From Propionibacteriales bacterium (lineage in GTDB: Bacteria > Actinomycetota > Actinomycetes > Propionibacteriales > Nocardioidaceae), in assembly GCA_026392465.1 (NCBI GenBank), contig JAPLCA010000015.1, forward strand, positions 62,001 through 126,000: a stretch of DNA of 64,000 nucleotides, in the 5' to 3' direction. How positions within the stretch are numbered: position 1 is the first letter of the stretch; each line of letters begins with the position of its first letter. This document shows positions 8,286 to 17,816 of the stretch, in pieces. The translations under genes were made by a program, and so were the position numbers. The notes beneath the pieces are model-generated. The model was not told the DNA's origin and did not search any database. It saw only the letters and a list, made by a program, of their open reading frames with translations.

Positions 8286-9899
8286 ATGCCCTTCGCGATC
8301 ACCCAGAGCTGCTGCTCCGACGCCTCGTGCGTCGAGGTGTGCCCGGTCGACTGCATCCACCCGACGCCCGGCGAGCCCGACTTCGGCCACACCGACATCC
8401 TCTACGTCGACGCGCGCGCCTGCATCGACTGCGGTGCGTGCGCCGACGCCTGTCCTGCCTCGGCGATCAAGCCGATCGAGATCCTCCGCGGTGGCGAGGA
8501 GGTGTTCGTCGAGCTGAACGCCGCGTACTACGCCGAGCGTCCCGACCGGGCCGTCGCGAAGGAGCAGACGCACGCGCGGGTGCGTCCTGGCGTGCCCACG
8601 GGCCTGCGCGTGGCCGTCGTCGGCACGGGCCCGGCGGCCACCTACGCCGCGCGTGAGATCCTCGCCGCGACCGACGCGGACATCTCCTTCGTCGACCGCC
8701 TGCCGGTCCCCGGCGGCCTGCTGCGCGCGGGCGTCGCACCCGACCACGGCGAGACCAAGCGGGTCGGCGACACGTTCTCCTGGACGTACGAGCACCCCCG
8801 CACGTCGCTGTTCATGAACGTGGAGGTCGGGCGTCACGTCAGCCACGCCGAGCTGCTCGAGCACCACGACGCGGTCGTCTACGGCATCGGCGCGCCCGAG
8901 GACCGTCGGCTCGGCATCGAGGGCGAGGACCTCGACGGCGTCCACGGGTCGACCGAGACCGTCTCCTGGTACAACGGCGACCCGGAGGTCCCCGGCGACG
9001 CGATCCGCGTCGACGGGTCCCGCGTGTTCGTCGTCGGCAACGGCAACGTCGCACTCGACGTCGCCCGCATCCTGCTGAGCGACCCGGACCGGCTCGCCGG
9101 CACCGAGATCGCCGACCACGCCCTCGAGGCGATCCGCCGGGGCGACGTGCGCGAGGTCGTGCTCCTCGGTCGTCGTGGGCCGGAGGAGGCGGCCTTCACG
9201 CGACCCGAGCTGCTCACCCTCCCCGACGGCATCGAGCTCGTGGTCGAGGAGGACGCCGCCACGGCTGCCACGCTCGACGCCGCAGCACCCGGTTCCAAGG
9301 CGGCGCTGCTCGCCCACCGTCGCCGGGTGCGCAGCGACTGGTCGAGCGACCCCGAGCCCGGACGTCGGCTCGTGCTCGCCTTCGGTCGACGCGTCGTCGC
9401 GGCGCACGGCGACGGGACCCTCGCCTCGGTCACGGTCGCTGGACCCGACGGCGACGTCGAGGCACCCACCCGTCTGCTCGTCAGCTCCATCGGTCGACGT
9501 GGGCGCGCGGTGCCGGGCCTGCCGTTCGACGCCGACCGCGGCATCATCCCGAACGCGGACGGTCGCGTCGTCGACCCGGCGACGGGTGATGCCGTCCGCG
9601 GGGCCTACGTCGTCGGCTGGGCCAAGCGTGGGTCGACGGGCGGCATCGGCGCGAACCGCATCTGTGCCGGGGAGACGGTCACGACCCTGCTCGCCGACGC
9701 CGCGGAGGGTCGGCTCGCGAGCCCTGCGCGGTCGGGTCGTGCCTTCGCGCGTCTGCTGCGCAAGCGCCAGCCCGACCTCGTGCAGGCGCCCGGGGTGCGC
9801 GCCATCGAGCGTCACGAGGTCGACGCCGGCCGTGCGTCCGGGCGCCCGAGGGTCAAGCTGGTGACGGTCGAGGAGCTCCTGGCCGCGGGACGTCGCTGA
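8286..9899 (+). CDS. fprB: Ferredoxin - ferredoxin/adrenodoxin-NADP reductase fusion (FprB type)
   Basis: A 537-aa redox protein. Residues 1-65 form a bacterial 7Fe/8Fe ferredoxin with cysteine clusters CSDASCVEVCPVDC and CIDCGACADACP. Residues 95 onward form an adrenodoxin-reductase-like FAD/NADPH domain with VAVVGTGPAATYAA, LPVPGGLLRAGVAPDH, VVGNGNVALDVARIL and GWAKRGSTGGIGANR. This is the FprB architecture of mycobacteria. It would pass electrons from NADPH to its own or a partner iron-sulfur centre, most simply to the adjacent AurF-like oxygenase (7-bp spacing). Its last 47 bp overlap the convergent SRPBCC gene. Confidence 0.9.
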   Translation: MPFAITQSCCSDASCVEVCPVDCIHPTPGEPDFGHTDILYVDARACIDCGACADACPASAIKPIEILRGGEEVFVELNAAYYAERPDRAVAKEQTHARVRPGVPTGLRVAVVGTGPAATYAAREILAATDADISFVDRLPVPGGLLRAGVAPDHGETKRVGDTFSWTYEHPRTSLFMNVEVGRHVSHAELLEHHDAVVYGIGAPEDRRLGIEGEDLDGVHGSTETVSWYNGDPEVPGDAIRVDGSRVFVVGNGNVALDVARILLSDPDRLAGTEIADHALEAIRRGDVREVVLLGRRGPEEAAFTRPELLTLPDGIELVVEEDAATAATLDAAAPGSKAALLAHRRRVRSDWSSDPEPGRRLVLAFGRRVVAAHGDGTLASVTVAGPDGDVEAPTRLLVSSIGRRGRAVPGLPFDADRGIIPNADGRVVDPATGDAVRGAYVVGWAKRGSTGGIGANRICAGETVTTLLADAAEGRLASPARSGRAFARLLRKRQPDLVQAPGVRAIERHEVDAGRASGRPRVKLVTVEELLAAGRR

Positions 9900-10356
9900 G
9901 TCGGCCGACGGCCGTCTCGAGGCGGTCGAGGGTCTTCTCGAGCGCCGACGTGGGGACGGCGGGGAAGCCGCCGACCCTCCGGTGGATCGCGGGGTCGTCG
10001 ACGTCGGACCAGTCGTAGGTGAGCGACACCAGGGTCCCCCCGGCCGTCGCGGAGACGTCCCACCTCCACTCCCAGCCCGGTGGGACGCCGTCGACCGGAC
10101 CGGTGCGCCACGCCACCTCGGCGTCGTGCCGGAAGCGGGTGACGACGTTGTCCGTGCGGTAGTCGCCGGCGCGCGGGTGGTGCACGTGCATGCGGAACAC
10201 CTGGCCGACGGCGGTGACCGGCACGGCTCCGTCGTCGGCGCGCACCATGTCCGACCCGTCGATCTCCGCGTGACGCCGCGGGTCGGCGAGCAGGGCGAAC
10301 ACGACCGAGGGCGTGGCGACGATCTCGCGCGAGACGACGACGCTGGTGCGGTCCAC
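9853..10356 (-). CDS. SRPBCC family protein
   Basis: A 167-aa START/polyketide-cyclase-like protein with the common SRPBCC pattern: opening strand SREIVATPSVVFALLADPRRH, a middle VFRMHVHH, and an antiparallel sheet ending GTLVSLTYDWSD, then a C-terminal helix (LEKTLDRLETAV) that closes the hydrophobic pocket. Such proteins bind lipids or small hydrophobic ligands. The actual ligand cannot be told. GTG start at 10356, 6 nt after CACCAT. Its 3' end runs 47 bp into the end of the convergent reductase gene, so the two transcripts must overlap. A second SRPBCC gene lies at 48058-48510. Confidence 0.82.
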   Translation of the reverse strand: MDRTSVVVSREIVATPSVVFALLADPRRHAEIDGSDMVRADDGAVPVTAVGQVFRMHVHHPRAGDYRTDNVVTRFRHDAEVAWRTGPVDGVPPGWEWRWDVSATAGGTLVSLTYDWSDVDDPAIHRRVGGFPAVPTSALEKTLDRLETAVGRLSDVPRPGAPRPSPA

Positions 10357-10462
10357 GTCCTCATGGTGCGCGCCGCGGCCACCGCTGTCGAGCGTCGAGG
10401 CCTGACGGGGTGGTCCACCTCACGCGGGAGACCGGACCATCCCCTGCCGAGGTAAGGCTGGC

Positions 10463-10481
10463 CTAGGTTAGGCTCCCCTGC
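10463..10481 (+). promoter_or_regulatory. DtxR/IdeR-like iron box overlapping a leaderless promoter
   Basis: CTAGGTTAGGCTCCCCTGC matches 14 of 19 positions of the DtxR/IdeR consensus, with the left half (TAGGTTAGGCT) intact. TAGGCT at 10469-10474 also serves as a -10, 7 nt before the ATG at 10482, so an iron-loaded repressor would cover the -10 and the transcription start. It predicts iron-repressed expression of the four-gene operon. Confidence 0.75.
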
Positions 10482-11480
10482 ATGACCCGACGTACGTTCA
10501 CGCCCCGACGCCTCGCCGCAGCGGTCGCCGTGGCCCTCGCCCTCCCCCTCGCCGCCTGCGGCTCGTCCTCCGACGACGCCTCGTCCGACCAGGCCTGGAC
10601 CTACACCGACGACCTCGGCACCAAGCTCGAGCTCGACAAGGCGCCCCAGCGGATCGTCGCGCAGTCCTCGGTCGCGGCGGCGCTCACCGACCTCGGCCTC
10701 GGCGACAAGATCGTGGGCGTCTTCGGTCCGGTGAAGAACGCCGACGGCGACGTCGACAGCCAGGCTGCCGGCCTCGACGTCGACGCGGTCGAGGACGTGA
10801 CCGGCGACGGCGAGTACGGCGACATCGACCTCGAGAAGATGGCCGGTCTCAAGCCCGACCTGGTCGTGACCAGCTCCTACGTCGAGCCCGACCTCTGGTA
10901 CATCAACAAGGACGCGCAGACGAAGCTCGAGAAGCAGTACCAGACGCTCGTCATCAGCTTCGACGGCAAGACCCTGCCGCAGATCATCGAGTCGACCGAG
11001 AAGGCCGCGAAGGCGCTCGGCGCGTCCGACGACGCCGGCGACAAGGGCCAGGAGGCGTTCGACGCCGCCAAGCAGCGGCTGACCGACGTCGCCGAGGGTG
11101 CGAAGCCCTCCATCCTCGCCGTGTCCTACTCGCCGGACCTGTTCTACGTCTCCAACCCCGATGTCAGCCCCGACCTGAAGTACTACCGCGACGAGATCGG
11201 CCTCGACATCATCACGCCGAAGAACCCCGACGAGGGCGGCTACTTCGAGTCGCTCAGCTGGGAGAAGGCCGACACCTACGACGCGGACGTCGCCTACTGG
11301 GACGACCGCATCGGCAGCGCCGGTCTCGCCGCGCTGAAGAAGGAGCCGGTCTGGGGCAAGACCACGGCCGCCAAGAACGACGCCTACATCCCGTGGACGT
11401 CCGTGGCGCCGCCGTCGGCCCAGGCCTACGCCGACATCTTCGACCGGTTCGCGGACGGCCTCGAGAAGTACACGCGATGA
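10482..11480 (+). CDS. Iron-siderophore-type ABC substrate-binding lipoprotein 1
   Basis: First of three tandem paralogues, 332 aa. A signal peptide with twin Arg and lipobox LAAC (residues 24-27) marks it as a lipoprotein, anchored outside the membrane. The mature part is a class III periplasmic-binding protein (TroA/FhuD-like): it opens AWTYTDDLGTKLELDKAPQR, has APQRIVAQSSVAAALTDLGL where ligand-binding proteins have their first beta-alpha unit, and the long linking helix SWEKADTYDADVAYW. The family usually binds Fe(III)-siderophores or haem. The iron box upstream and the flavoprotein downstream support siderophore uptake. Its stop overlaps the next start (ATGA). Confidence 0.85.
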   Translation: MTRRTFTPRRLAAAVAVALALPLAACGSSSDDASSDQAWTYTDDLGTKLELDKAPQRIVAQSSVAAALTDLGLGDKIVGVFGPVKNADGDVDSQAAGLDVDAVEDVTGDGEYGDIDLEKMAGLKPDLVVTSSYVEPDLWYINKDAQTKLEKQYQTLVISFDGKTLPQIIESTEKAAKALGASDDAGDKGQEAFDAAKQRLTDVAEGAKPSILAVSYSPDLFYVSNPDVSPDLKYYRDEIGLDIITPKNPDEGGYFESLSWEKADTYDADVAYWDDRIGSAGLAALKKEPVWGKTTAAKNDAYIPWTSVAPPSAQAYADIFDRFADGLEKYTR

Positions 11481-12466
11481 GGCGCCCGCTGCAGGCCGTC
11501 CTGGTGGCGGTCGTGATGCTGCTCGGGGCGGCCTGTGGCTCGTCCTCCGACGACTCCGGCGCCGACGGCGCCTGGACGTACACCGACGACCTCGGCACCA
11601 CGCTCGAGCTCGACGAGGCACCGCAGCGCATCGTCGCGCAGTCGTCCGTGGCCGCGGCCCTGACCGACCTCGGGCTCGGCGACCGGGTCGTGGGCGTCTT
11701 CGGACCGCTCAAGAACCCCGACGGCGACGCGGACCTGCAGGCCGTCGGGCTGGACGTCGACGACGTCGTGGACGTCACGGGCAAGGGCGAGTACGGCGAC
11801 CTCGACCTCGAGAAGCTCGCGGAGCTGAGGCCCGACGTCGTCCTCACCAGCACCTACGTCGAGCCGACGCTCTGGTACGTGAACGAGGCGACGCAGAAGA
11901 AGCTCGAGGGCACCTACCCGATCGGCGTCATCTCCTACGAGGGGAAGACGCAGGAGCAGATCTTCGACAGCGCCGAGAAGCTGGCCCTCGCGCTCGGTGC
12001 CGACGAGGCCGACTTCGCCGAGGGGCGCCGTGCCTTCGAGCAGGCGTCGACACGGCTGAAGGCCGCCGACGCCGCGCTCGGTCACCCGACGTACGAGGCC
12101 GTCTCGCTCACGCCCGAGCTGTTCTACGTGTCCAACCCCGACGCCAACCCCGACCTGCAGTACTACCGGGACGAGCTCGGCCTCGACATCGTCACGCCGA
12201 AGAAGCCCGACCTCGACGAGGGCGGCTACTGGCAGTCCCTGAGCTGGGAGAAGGCCGACCTGTACGACGCGGACTACGCCCTCTGGGACGCCCGTGGCGG
12301 CTCGGCGACGCTGGAGAAGCTCCGCAGCGAGCCGGTGTGGGGCAAGACGACGGCCGCGAGGAACGACGCGTACGTGCCGTGGAACTCCGTCGGCCCGCCG
12401 AGCCCGCAGGGTCGCGCGGCCATCATGGACCTCTTCTCGGCCGAGCTGGAGAAGAAGGCGTCGTGA
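11477..12466 (+). CDS. Iron-siderophore-type ABC substrate-binding lipoprotein 2
   Basis: Second paralogue, 329 aa, start ATG 11477 overlapping the previous stop. Lipobox GAAC. Very close to copy 1 along its length: TYTDDLGTTLELDEAPQR, DVVDVTGKGEYGDLDLEKL, YVEPTLWYVNEATQKKLEG, LFYVSNPDANPDLQYYRDE and PVWGKTTAARNDAYVPWNS all have counterparts. It therefore probably arose by a recent tandem duplication. It differs by a 2-residue insertion (KKPDLDEGG). Whether it binds the same or a different xenosiderophore is unknown. No permease or ATPase gene lies in this operon, so it must share a transporter encoded elsewhere. Confidence 0.85.
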   Translation: MRRPLQAVLVAVVMLLGAACGSSSDDSGADGAWTYTDDLGTTLELDEAPQRIVAQSSVAAALTDLGLGDRVVGVFGPLKNPDGDADLQAVGLDVDDVVDVTGKGEYGDLDLEKLAELRPDVVLTSTYVEPTLWYVNEATQKKLEGTYPIGVISYEGKTQEQIFDSAEKLALALGADEADFAEGRRAFEQASTRLKAADAALGHPTYEAVSLTPELFYVSNPDANPDLQYYRDELGLDIVTPKKPDLDEGGYWQSLSWEKADLYDADYALWDARGGSATLEKLRSEPVWGKTTAARNDAYVPWNSVGPPSPQGRAAIMDLFSAELEKKAS

Positions 12467-13452
12467 GGGCACGGTCGCGCGCCGTGCTGCCCGCGGCCGT
12501 GCTGCTGGCGGTCGCCGGGTGCGGTGCCGGCTCCGGCGACGACTCCGCTGACGCCTGGACCTTCACGGACGACCTCGGCACGCGGATCTCGCTCGACGCG
12601 GCCCCGCAGCGGATCGCGGCCAGCAAGGACGTCGCCGCGGCCCTCGCCGACATGGGGCTCGGGGACCGGGTGGTGGCCGTGTTCGGCAAGCCCGACAACC
12701 CGGACCCCGACCTCGGCCTGCAGTCGCCCGACCTCGACCTCTCGACGGTCGACGACGTGACGGGCGCGGCGGAGTCCGGGACCCTGGACGTCGAGGCACT
12801 GGCGGCCACCCGCCCCGACCTGGTGGTGACGACCCACTACGTCGGCGACGCGCTCTCGTTCATCGATCCCGACACCCGGGCACGGGTCGAGAAGGCCTAC
12901 CCGGTGGCTGCCGTGACGTACGACGGCGAGACGGTCGACGGGATCATCGACAACGCCGAGCGGCTCGCGACGGCACTCGGGGCCGACCCGGCGACCTTCG
13001 AGGACGACCACGCCGCGCTCGCCGCGGCGGGGGACCGGCTGCGGGTCGCGGCCCGGGCGGCGGGCGACCCGACCCTGGTCGCGACGTCGACCACGCCCGA
13101 CCTCCTGTACGTCGCGAACCCCTCGGCCTACGGCGACCTGCGCTACCTGCGCGAGGAGGTCGGCCTCGACGTCGTGGAGCCCGACGAGCGCGACCTCGAC
13201 GAGGGCGTCTACTGGGACGCCGTGAGCTGGGAGAACGCCGACACCTACGACGTCGACGTCGCGATGTGGGACACCCGCGAGGGCCGACAGCACCTGGAGA
13301 GGCTGCAGGACCAGCCGATCTGGGCCCGGACCACCGCAGCGCGCGACGACGCCTACCTGCCCTGGCGGTTCGAGGTCGCGCCGAGCGCGCGCGGCTACGC
13401 CGACGTGCTCGACGCCTACGCGGACGACCTGCGCACCCTCGGGAAGGGCTGA
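12463..13452 (+). CDS. Iron-siderophore-type ABC substrate-binding lipoprotein 3 (divergent copy)
   Basis: Third paralogue, 329 aa, GTG start overlapping the previous stop (GTGA). Lipobox VAGC. It keeps the layout of copies 1 and 2 (AWTFTDDLGTRISLDAAPQR, MGLGDRVVAVFGKPDNP, DLRYLREEVGLDVV, SWENADTYDVDVAMW, PIWARTTAARDDAYLPW) but is clearly more diverged, for example IAASKDVAAALADMGLG replaces the VAQSSVAAALTDLGLG strand-helix near the ligand cleft. This suggests a different ligand. It is followed after 3 bp by the siderophore-interacting flavoprotein. Confidence 0.84.
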   Translation: MRARSRAVLPAAVLLAVAGCGAGSGDDSADAWTFTDDLGTRISLDAAPQRIAASKDVAAALADMGLGDRVVAVFGKPDNPDPDLGLQSPDLDLSTVDDVTGAAESGTLDVEALAATRPDLVVTTHYVGDALSFIDPDTRARVEKAYPVAAVTYDGETVDGIIDNAERLATALGADPATFEDDHAALAAAGDRLRVAARAAGDPTLVATSTTPDLLYVANPSAYGDLRYLREEVGLDVVEPDERDLDEGVYWDAVSWENADTYDVDVAMWDTREGRQHLERLQDQPIWARTTAARDDAYLPWRFEVAPSARGYADVLDAYADDLRTLGKG

Positions 13453-13455
13453 GCC

Positions 13456-14184
13456 GTGGCCCGCACCCCCACGCTGCTCGCCAGCTACGTCGAGTCGCAG
13501 GCCCACGACGCCGTGGTCCGCGCCAACGACCTGCTCTCACCCGGGCTGCGTCGTCTCGTCCTGGCCAGCACCGACTTCCACGGCGCGACGATCGAGCCGT
13601 GCGACGTCACGGCGTTCCGGGTCGCCCGCAACGCGTTCCGGCACTACACGCCCGCCCGAGTCGTCGGCGACGCGCTCACGATCGTCGTGCAGCGTCACGA
13701 CCACCCGGGCCCCACGCCCGGGCACGACCTGGTGGAGGGGTGGGTGCCGGGCGACCCCGTCAAGGTGTGCCGCTGGGCGTCGGCGCGGGCGTTCACCTGG
13801 GCGCTCAGCGGCGACCGGCCCGTCGTGCTGCTCGGCGACGCGACCGTCATCAGCCTCGCGCTGTGCATGGCCGACCGCGCGGCGAACGAGGGCCGCGAGC
13901 TGCTGACCGTGCTGGAGGTGCCCGAGCCCGACGTCGCCGCGACCCAGGCGCTCCTGCCCGACGCCACCGTGCTGCCCGCCCTCGAGGTGCCCGGTGCCGT
14001 CGTGGACGCCTGGCTGAGGGCGAACGTCGAGGCGCTGCGTGTGCTCGACGACCCGGTTGCCTACCTGGCGGGCAACGGGCCGGCGATCCAGCGCCAGCGC
14101 TCGCTCCTGCGTGACGTCGTCGGTCTCGACCGCAAGGCCGTCCGGACGCAGCCGTACTGGGCCGAGGGCAAGGTCGGCCTGTAG
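13456..14184 (+). CDS. Siderophore-interacting FAD-binding protein
   Basis: A 242-aa homologue of the ViuB/SIP family, flavoproteins that reduce Fe(III)-siderophores in the cytoplasm to release iron. It has an FAD-domain motif RNAFRHYTPARVVGD (family R-x-Y-T-x-R) near residue 55, GPTPGHDLVEGWVPGD near 85, and GDRPVVLLGDATVISLALCMAD at the start of the SIP C-domain; the end, RTQPYWAEGKVGL, is the typical YWxxG segment. GTG start 3 bp after copy 3 of the binding proteins. It supplies the reductive release step for iron imported through the three lipoproteins. Confidence 0.87.
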   Translation: MARTPTLLASYVESQAHDAVVRANDLLSPGLRRLVLASTDFHGATIEPCDVTAFRVARNAFRHYTPARVVGDALTIVVQRHDHPGPTPGHDLVEGWVPGDPVKVCRWASARAFTWALSGDRPVVLLGDATVISLALCMADRAANEGRELLTVLEVPEPDVAATQALLPDATVLPALEVPGAVVDAWLRANVEALRVLDDPVAYLAGNGPAIQRQRSLLRDVVGLDRKAVRTQPYWAEGKVGL

Positions 14185-14190
14185 CCGTCG

Positions 14191-14251
14191 GCGTTTTGTG
14201 GAGTTGGCGACGGTTCCGCGCCGGGAAACCGTCACCAGGTCCACAAGACGC
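14191..14251 (+). terminator. Hairpin terminator after the siderophore operon
   Basis: Outer arms GCGTTTTGTGGA / TCCACAAGACGC (one mismatch) with an inner stem GACGGTTCC / GGGAAACCGTC. It starts 6 bp after the stop and separates the operon from guaB. Confidence 0.6.
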
Positions 14252-14326
14252 AGAGCGCTCGAACTCGGGCGACGTCACGCGTCGGACGTCACCCTCCACA
14301 CGGTCGGGACCCCTGGCGGACGGTCG

Positions 14327-15847
<1,521 letters not shown>

Positions 15848-15888
15848 CCGCGGCGGCTCGTCGGCGACGGGTCCGCAGGAGCCCGGGT

Positions 15889-16173
15889 CTACTCCGGGCG
15901 GTCGAAGACGTGGCGGGCGAGGGCCTGCACGTCGCGGTCGAGGTGGTCGAGCCGCTCGTCGACGCGGCGGAACTCCGTGCGCATCTCGGTGCGGAGGCCG
16001 TCGATCTCGGCGCGGACGGTGCCGATCTCACCGCGCAGCTCGTGCCGTACCGCCGTCAGCCCCGCCTGCAGCGTGCGGTGGAAGGAGGTCATGACGACAC
16101 CGAGCACGGCGACCGTCGTGGTCAGGAACCCGATGATCAGCGTCCAGCTCTGCGCGTCGGTCATGGTCGGCAC
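15889..16173 (-). CDS. Small membrane protein with coiled coil
   Basis: A 94-aa protein not assigned to a named family. One N-terminal membrane segment (about residues 9-28, LIIGFLTTTVAVLGVVM) is followed by a charged helix with heptad spacing (AVRHELRGEIGTVRAEIDGLRTEMRTEFRRVDERLDHLD, given here only in outline around residues 40-80) that should form a coiled coil. It is thus a single-pass protein with a cytoplasmic or outer rod. It lies convergently to guaB with 41 bp between stops. The length of the periodic amphipathic helix and its codon-position GC bias argue that it is real. Function unknown. Confidence 0.6.
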   Translation of the reverse strand: MPTMTDAQSWTLIIGFLTTTVAVLGVVMTSFHRTLQAGLTAVRHELRGEIGTVRAEIDGLRTEMRTEFRRVDERLDHLDRDVQALARHVFDRPE

Positions 16174-16286
16174 CCCTCCATCGTCGGCGACCTCAGCGAT
16201 CCTGCCAAGGGCCGCCGACGTCGGTCCAGGCGTGCGTCCACAGCCGGGCAGGGCGAGGCGGTCGCCGACGGCACTAGGGTGGACCC

Positions 16287-17393
16287 ATGCCTGAGCTCGA
16301 CATCGGTGCCGCCAAGCGCGGTCGGCGCGCGTACTCCTTCGACGACATCGCGATCGTGCCCAGCCGGCGCACGCGCGACCCCGAGGAGGTCTCCACCGCC
16401 TGGCAGATCGACGCCTACCGCTTCGACCTGCCCGTCATCGCCGCCCCGATGGACAGCGTGATGAGCCCGGAGACGGTCATCGCCCTCGGTCGCCACGGTG
16501 GCCTCGGCGTCCTCGACCTCGAGGGACTCTGGACCCGCTACGAGGACCCGACGCCGCTGCTCGCGGAGATTGCCTCGCTCGACGCCGTCGCCGCCACCGC
16601 GCGCCTCCAGGACATCTACGCCGAGCCGATCAAGCCGGCGCTCATCAAGGACCGGCTCGCCGAGATCCGCGAGGCCGGGGTCACGGTGGCCGCCGCGCTC
16701 TCGCCGCAGCGCACCAAGCAGTTCGCCGACGTCGTGGTCGACGCGGGCGTCGACCTGTTCGTCATCCGCGGCACCACCGTCTCGGCCGAGCACGTGTCGA
16801 GCCAGACGGAGCCGTTGAACCTCAAGCAGTTCATCTACGAGCTCGACGTCCCGGTCGTCGTCGGCGGCTGCGCCACCTACCAGGCCGCCCTGCACCTCAT
16901 GCGCACCGGCGCCGCGGGCGTGCTGGTCGGCTTCGGCGGCGGCGCGGCGCACACCACCCGCTCCGTGCTGGGTCTGGCGGTCCCCATGGCGTCGGCCGTG
17001 GCCGACGTGGCCGCCGCCCGTCGGGACTACCTCGACGAGTCCGGCGGACGCTACGTCCACGTCATCGCCGACGGCTCGATCGGGCGCAGCGGCGACATCG
17101 CCAAGGCGATCGCGTGCGGCGCCGACGCCGTCATGATCGGCTCGCCGTTCGCGCGGGCCACGGAGGCGCCCGGTCGCGGCTTCCACTGGGGCGCCGAGGC
17201 CTGGCACCACGAGCTGCCGCGCGGCAAGCGGGTCGAGATCGGCACGGTCGGGTCGCTGGAGTCGGTGCTGTTCGGTCCGTCGTCCGTTCCCGACGGCACG
17301 ATGAACCTCATCGGCGCGCTGCGTCGTGCGATGGCCACCACCGGATACACCGAGCTCAAGGAGTTCCAGCGGGTCGAGGTCGTCGTCGCCTGA
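16287..17393 (+). CDS. guaB3: GuaB3 family IMP dehydrogenase-related protein
   Basis: Actinobacterial IMPDH paralogue of 368 aa without CBS domains. It keeps the barrel start SFDDIAIVPSRRTRDPEEV, the substrate strands VVGGCATYQAALHLM and the phosphate-binding HVIADGSIGRSGDIAKAIACGADAVMIGSP. At the loop that holds the catalytic Cys in GuaB (SICTTR), this protein reads AAHTTR: Cys is replaced by His, so ordinary IMPDH chemistry is not expected. In the literature GuaB3-type proteins are often called IMPDH-like, and a GMP-reductase-like activity has been proposed for some. Leaderless start: TAGGGT at 16275-16280, then 6 nt to ATG. Confidence 0.9.
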   Translation: MPELDIGAAKRGRRAYSFDDIAIVPSRRTRDPEEVSTAWQIDAYRFDLPVIAAPMDSVMSPETVIALGRHGGLGVLDLEGLWTRYEDPTPLLAEIASLDAVAATARLQDIYAEPIKPALIKDRLAEIREAGVTVAAALSPQRTKQFADVVVDAGVDLFVIRGTTVSAEHVSSQTEPLNLKQFIYELDVPVVVGGCATYQAALHLMRTGAAGVLVGFGGGAAHTTRSVLGLAVPMASAVADVAAARRDYLDESGGRYVHVIADGSIGRSGDIAKAIACGADAVMIGSPFARATEAPGRGFHWGAEAWHHELPRGKRVEIGTVGSLESVLFGPSSVPDGTMNLIGALRRAMATTGYTELKEFQRVEVVVA

Positions 17394-17815
17394 TGACCGC
17401 TCCGCCGCCCGACCCGAGCCACGGCCGGCCGGGCACCACGGAGCCGACCGAGCGCCCGCCCATGACGTCGGGCCGGTTCGTGGACATCGTCGTATCGGTG
17501 CCGCTGTGGATCGGCCTCACCCTCGGCTCGCTGGTCCTCGGCGCGGTCTCGCCGTTGCTGATCATGGTCGGCGACGGCTGCGTCGGCGAGCCCGACGACC
17601 CGCTGGTCTGCGAGGCCGGGGGCTCGCTGCTGCTGTTCGGCGGCATCGGCCTGCTGTGGCTGCTGCTCCTCGCGGGCGTGCTGTTCAGCGCGTTCCGGAT
17701 GGTGCGGGCGGCCGGGGCGGGTCGGCCCCTGTGGCCGTGGCCGTTCGCCGGGGCGGGCATCGGCGCGCTCGGCGTGGTGCTGCTCGGCGTCGTCCTGGCC
17801 GTGGTCGTCAGCTGA
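17393..17815 (+). CDS. Small membrane protein coupled to guaB3
   Basis: A 140-aa protein starting at the ATG that shares a base with the guaB3 stop (TGATG), so it is translationally coupled to it. A Pro/Thr-rich N-terminus (PPPDPSHGRPGTTEPTERPP) is followed by three hydrophobic segments at about residues 30-57, 73-97 and 118-139. Two cysteines lie in the loop between the first two (GDGCVGEPDDPLVCEAGG) and could form an external disulfide. No named family is recognised. It ends one base before the stop of the convergent kinase gene. Confidence 0.65.
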   Translation: MTAPPPDPSHGRPGTTEPTERPPMTSGRFVDIVVSVPLWIGLTLGSLVLGAVSPLLIMVGDGCVGEPDDPLVCEAGGSLLLFGGIGLLWLLLLAGVLFSAFRMVRAAGAGRPLWPWPFAGAGIGALGVVLLGVVLAVVVS

Positions 17816-17816
17816 G

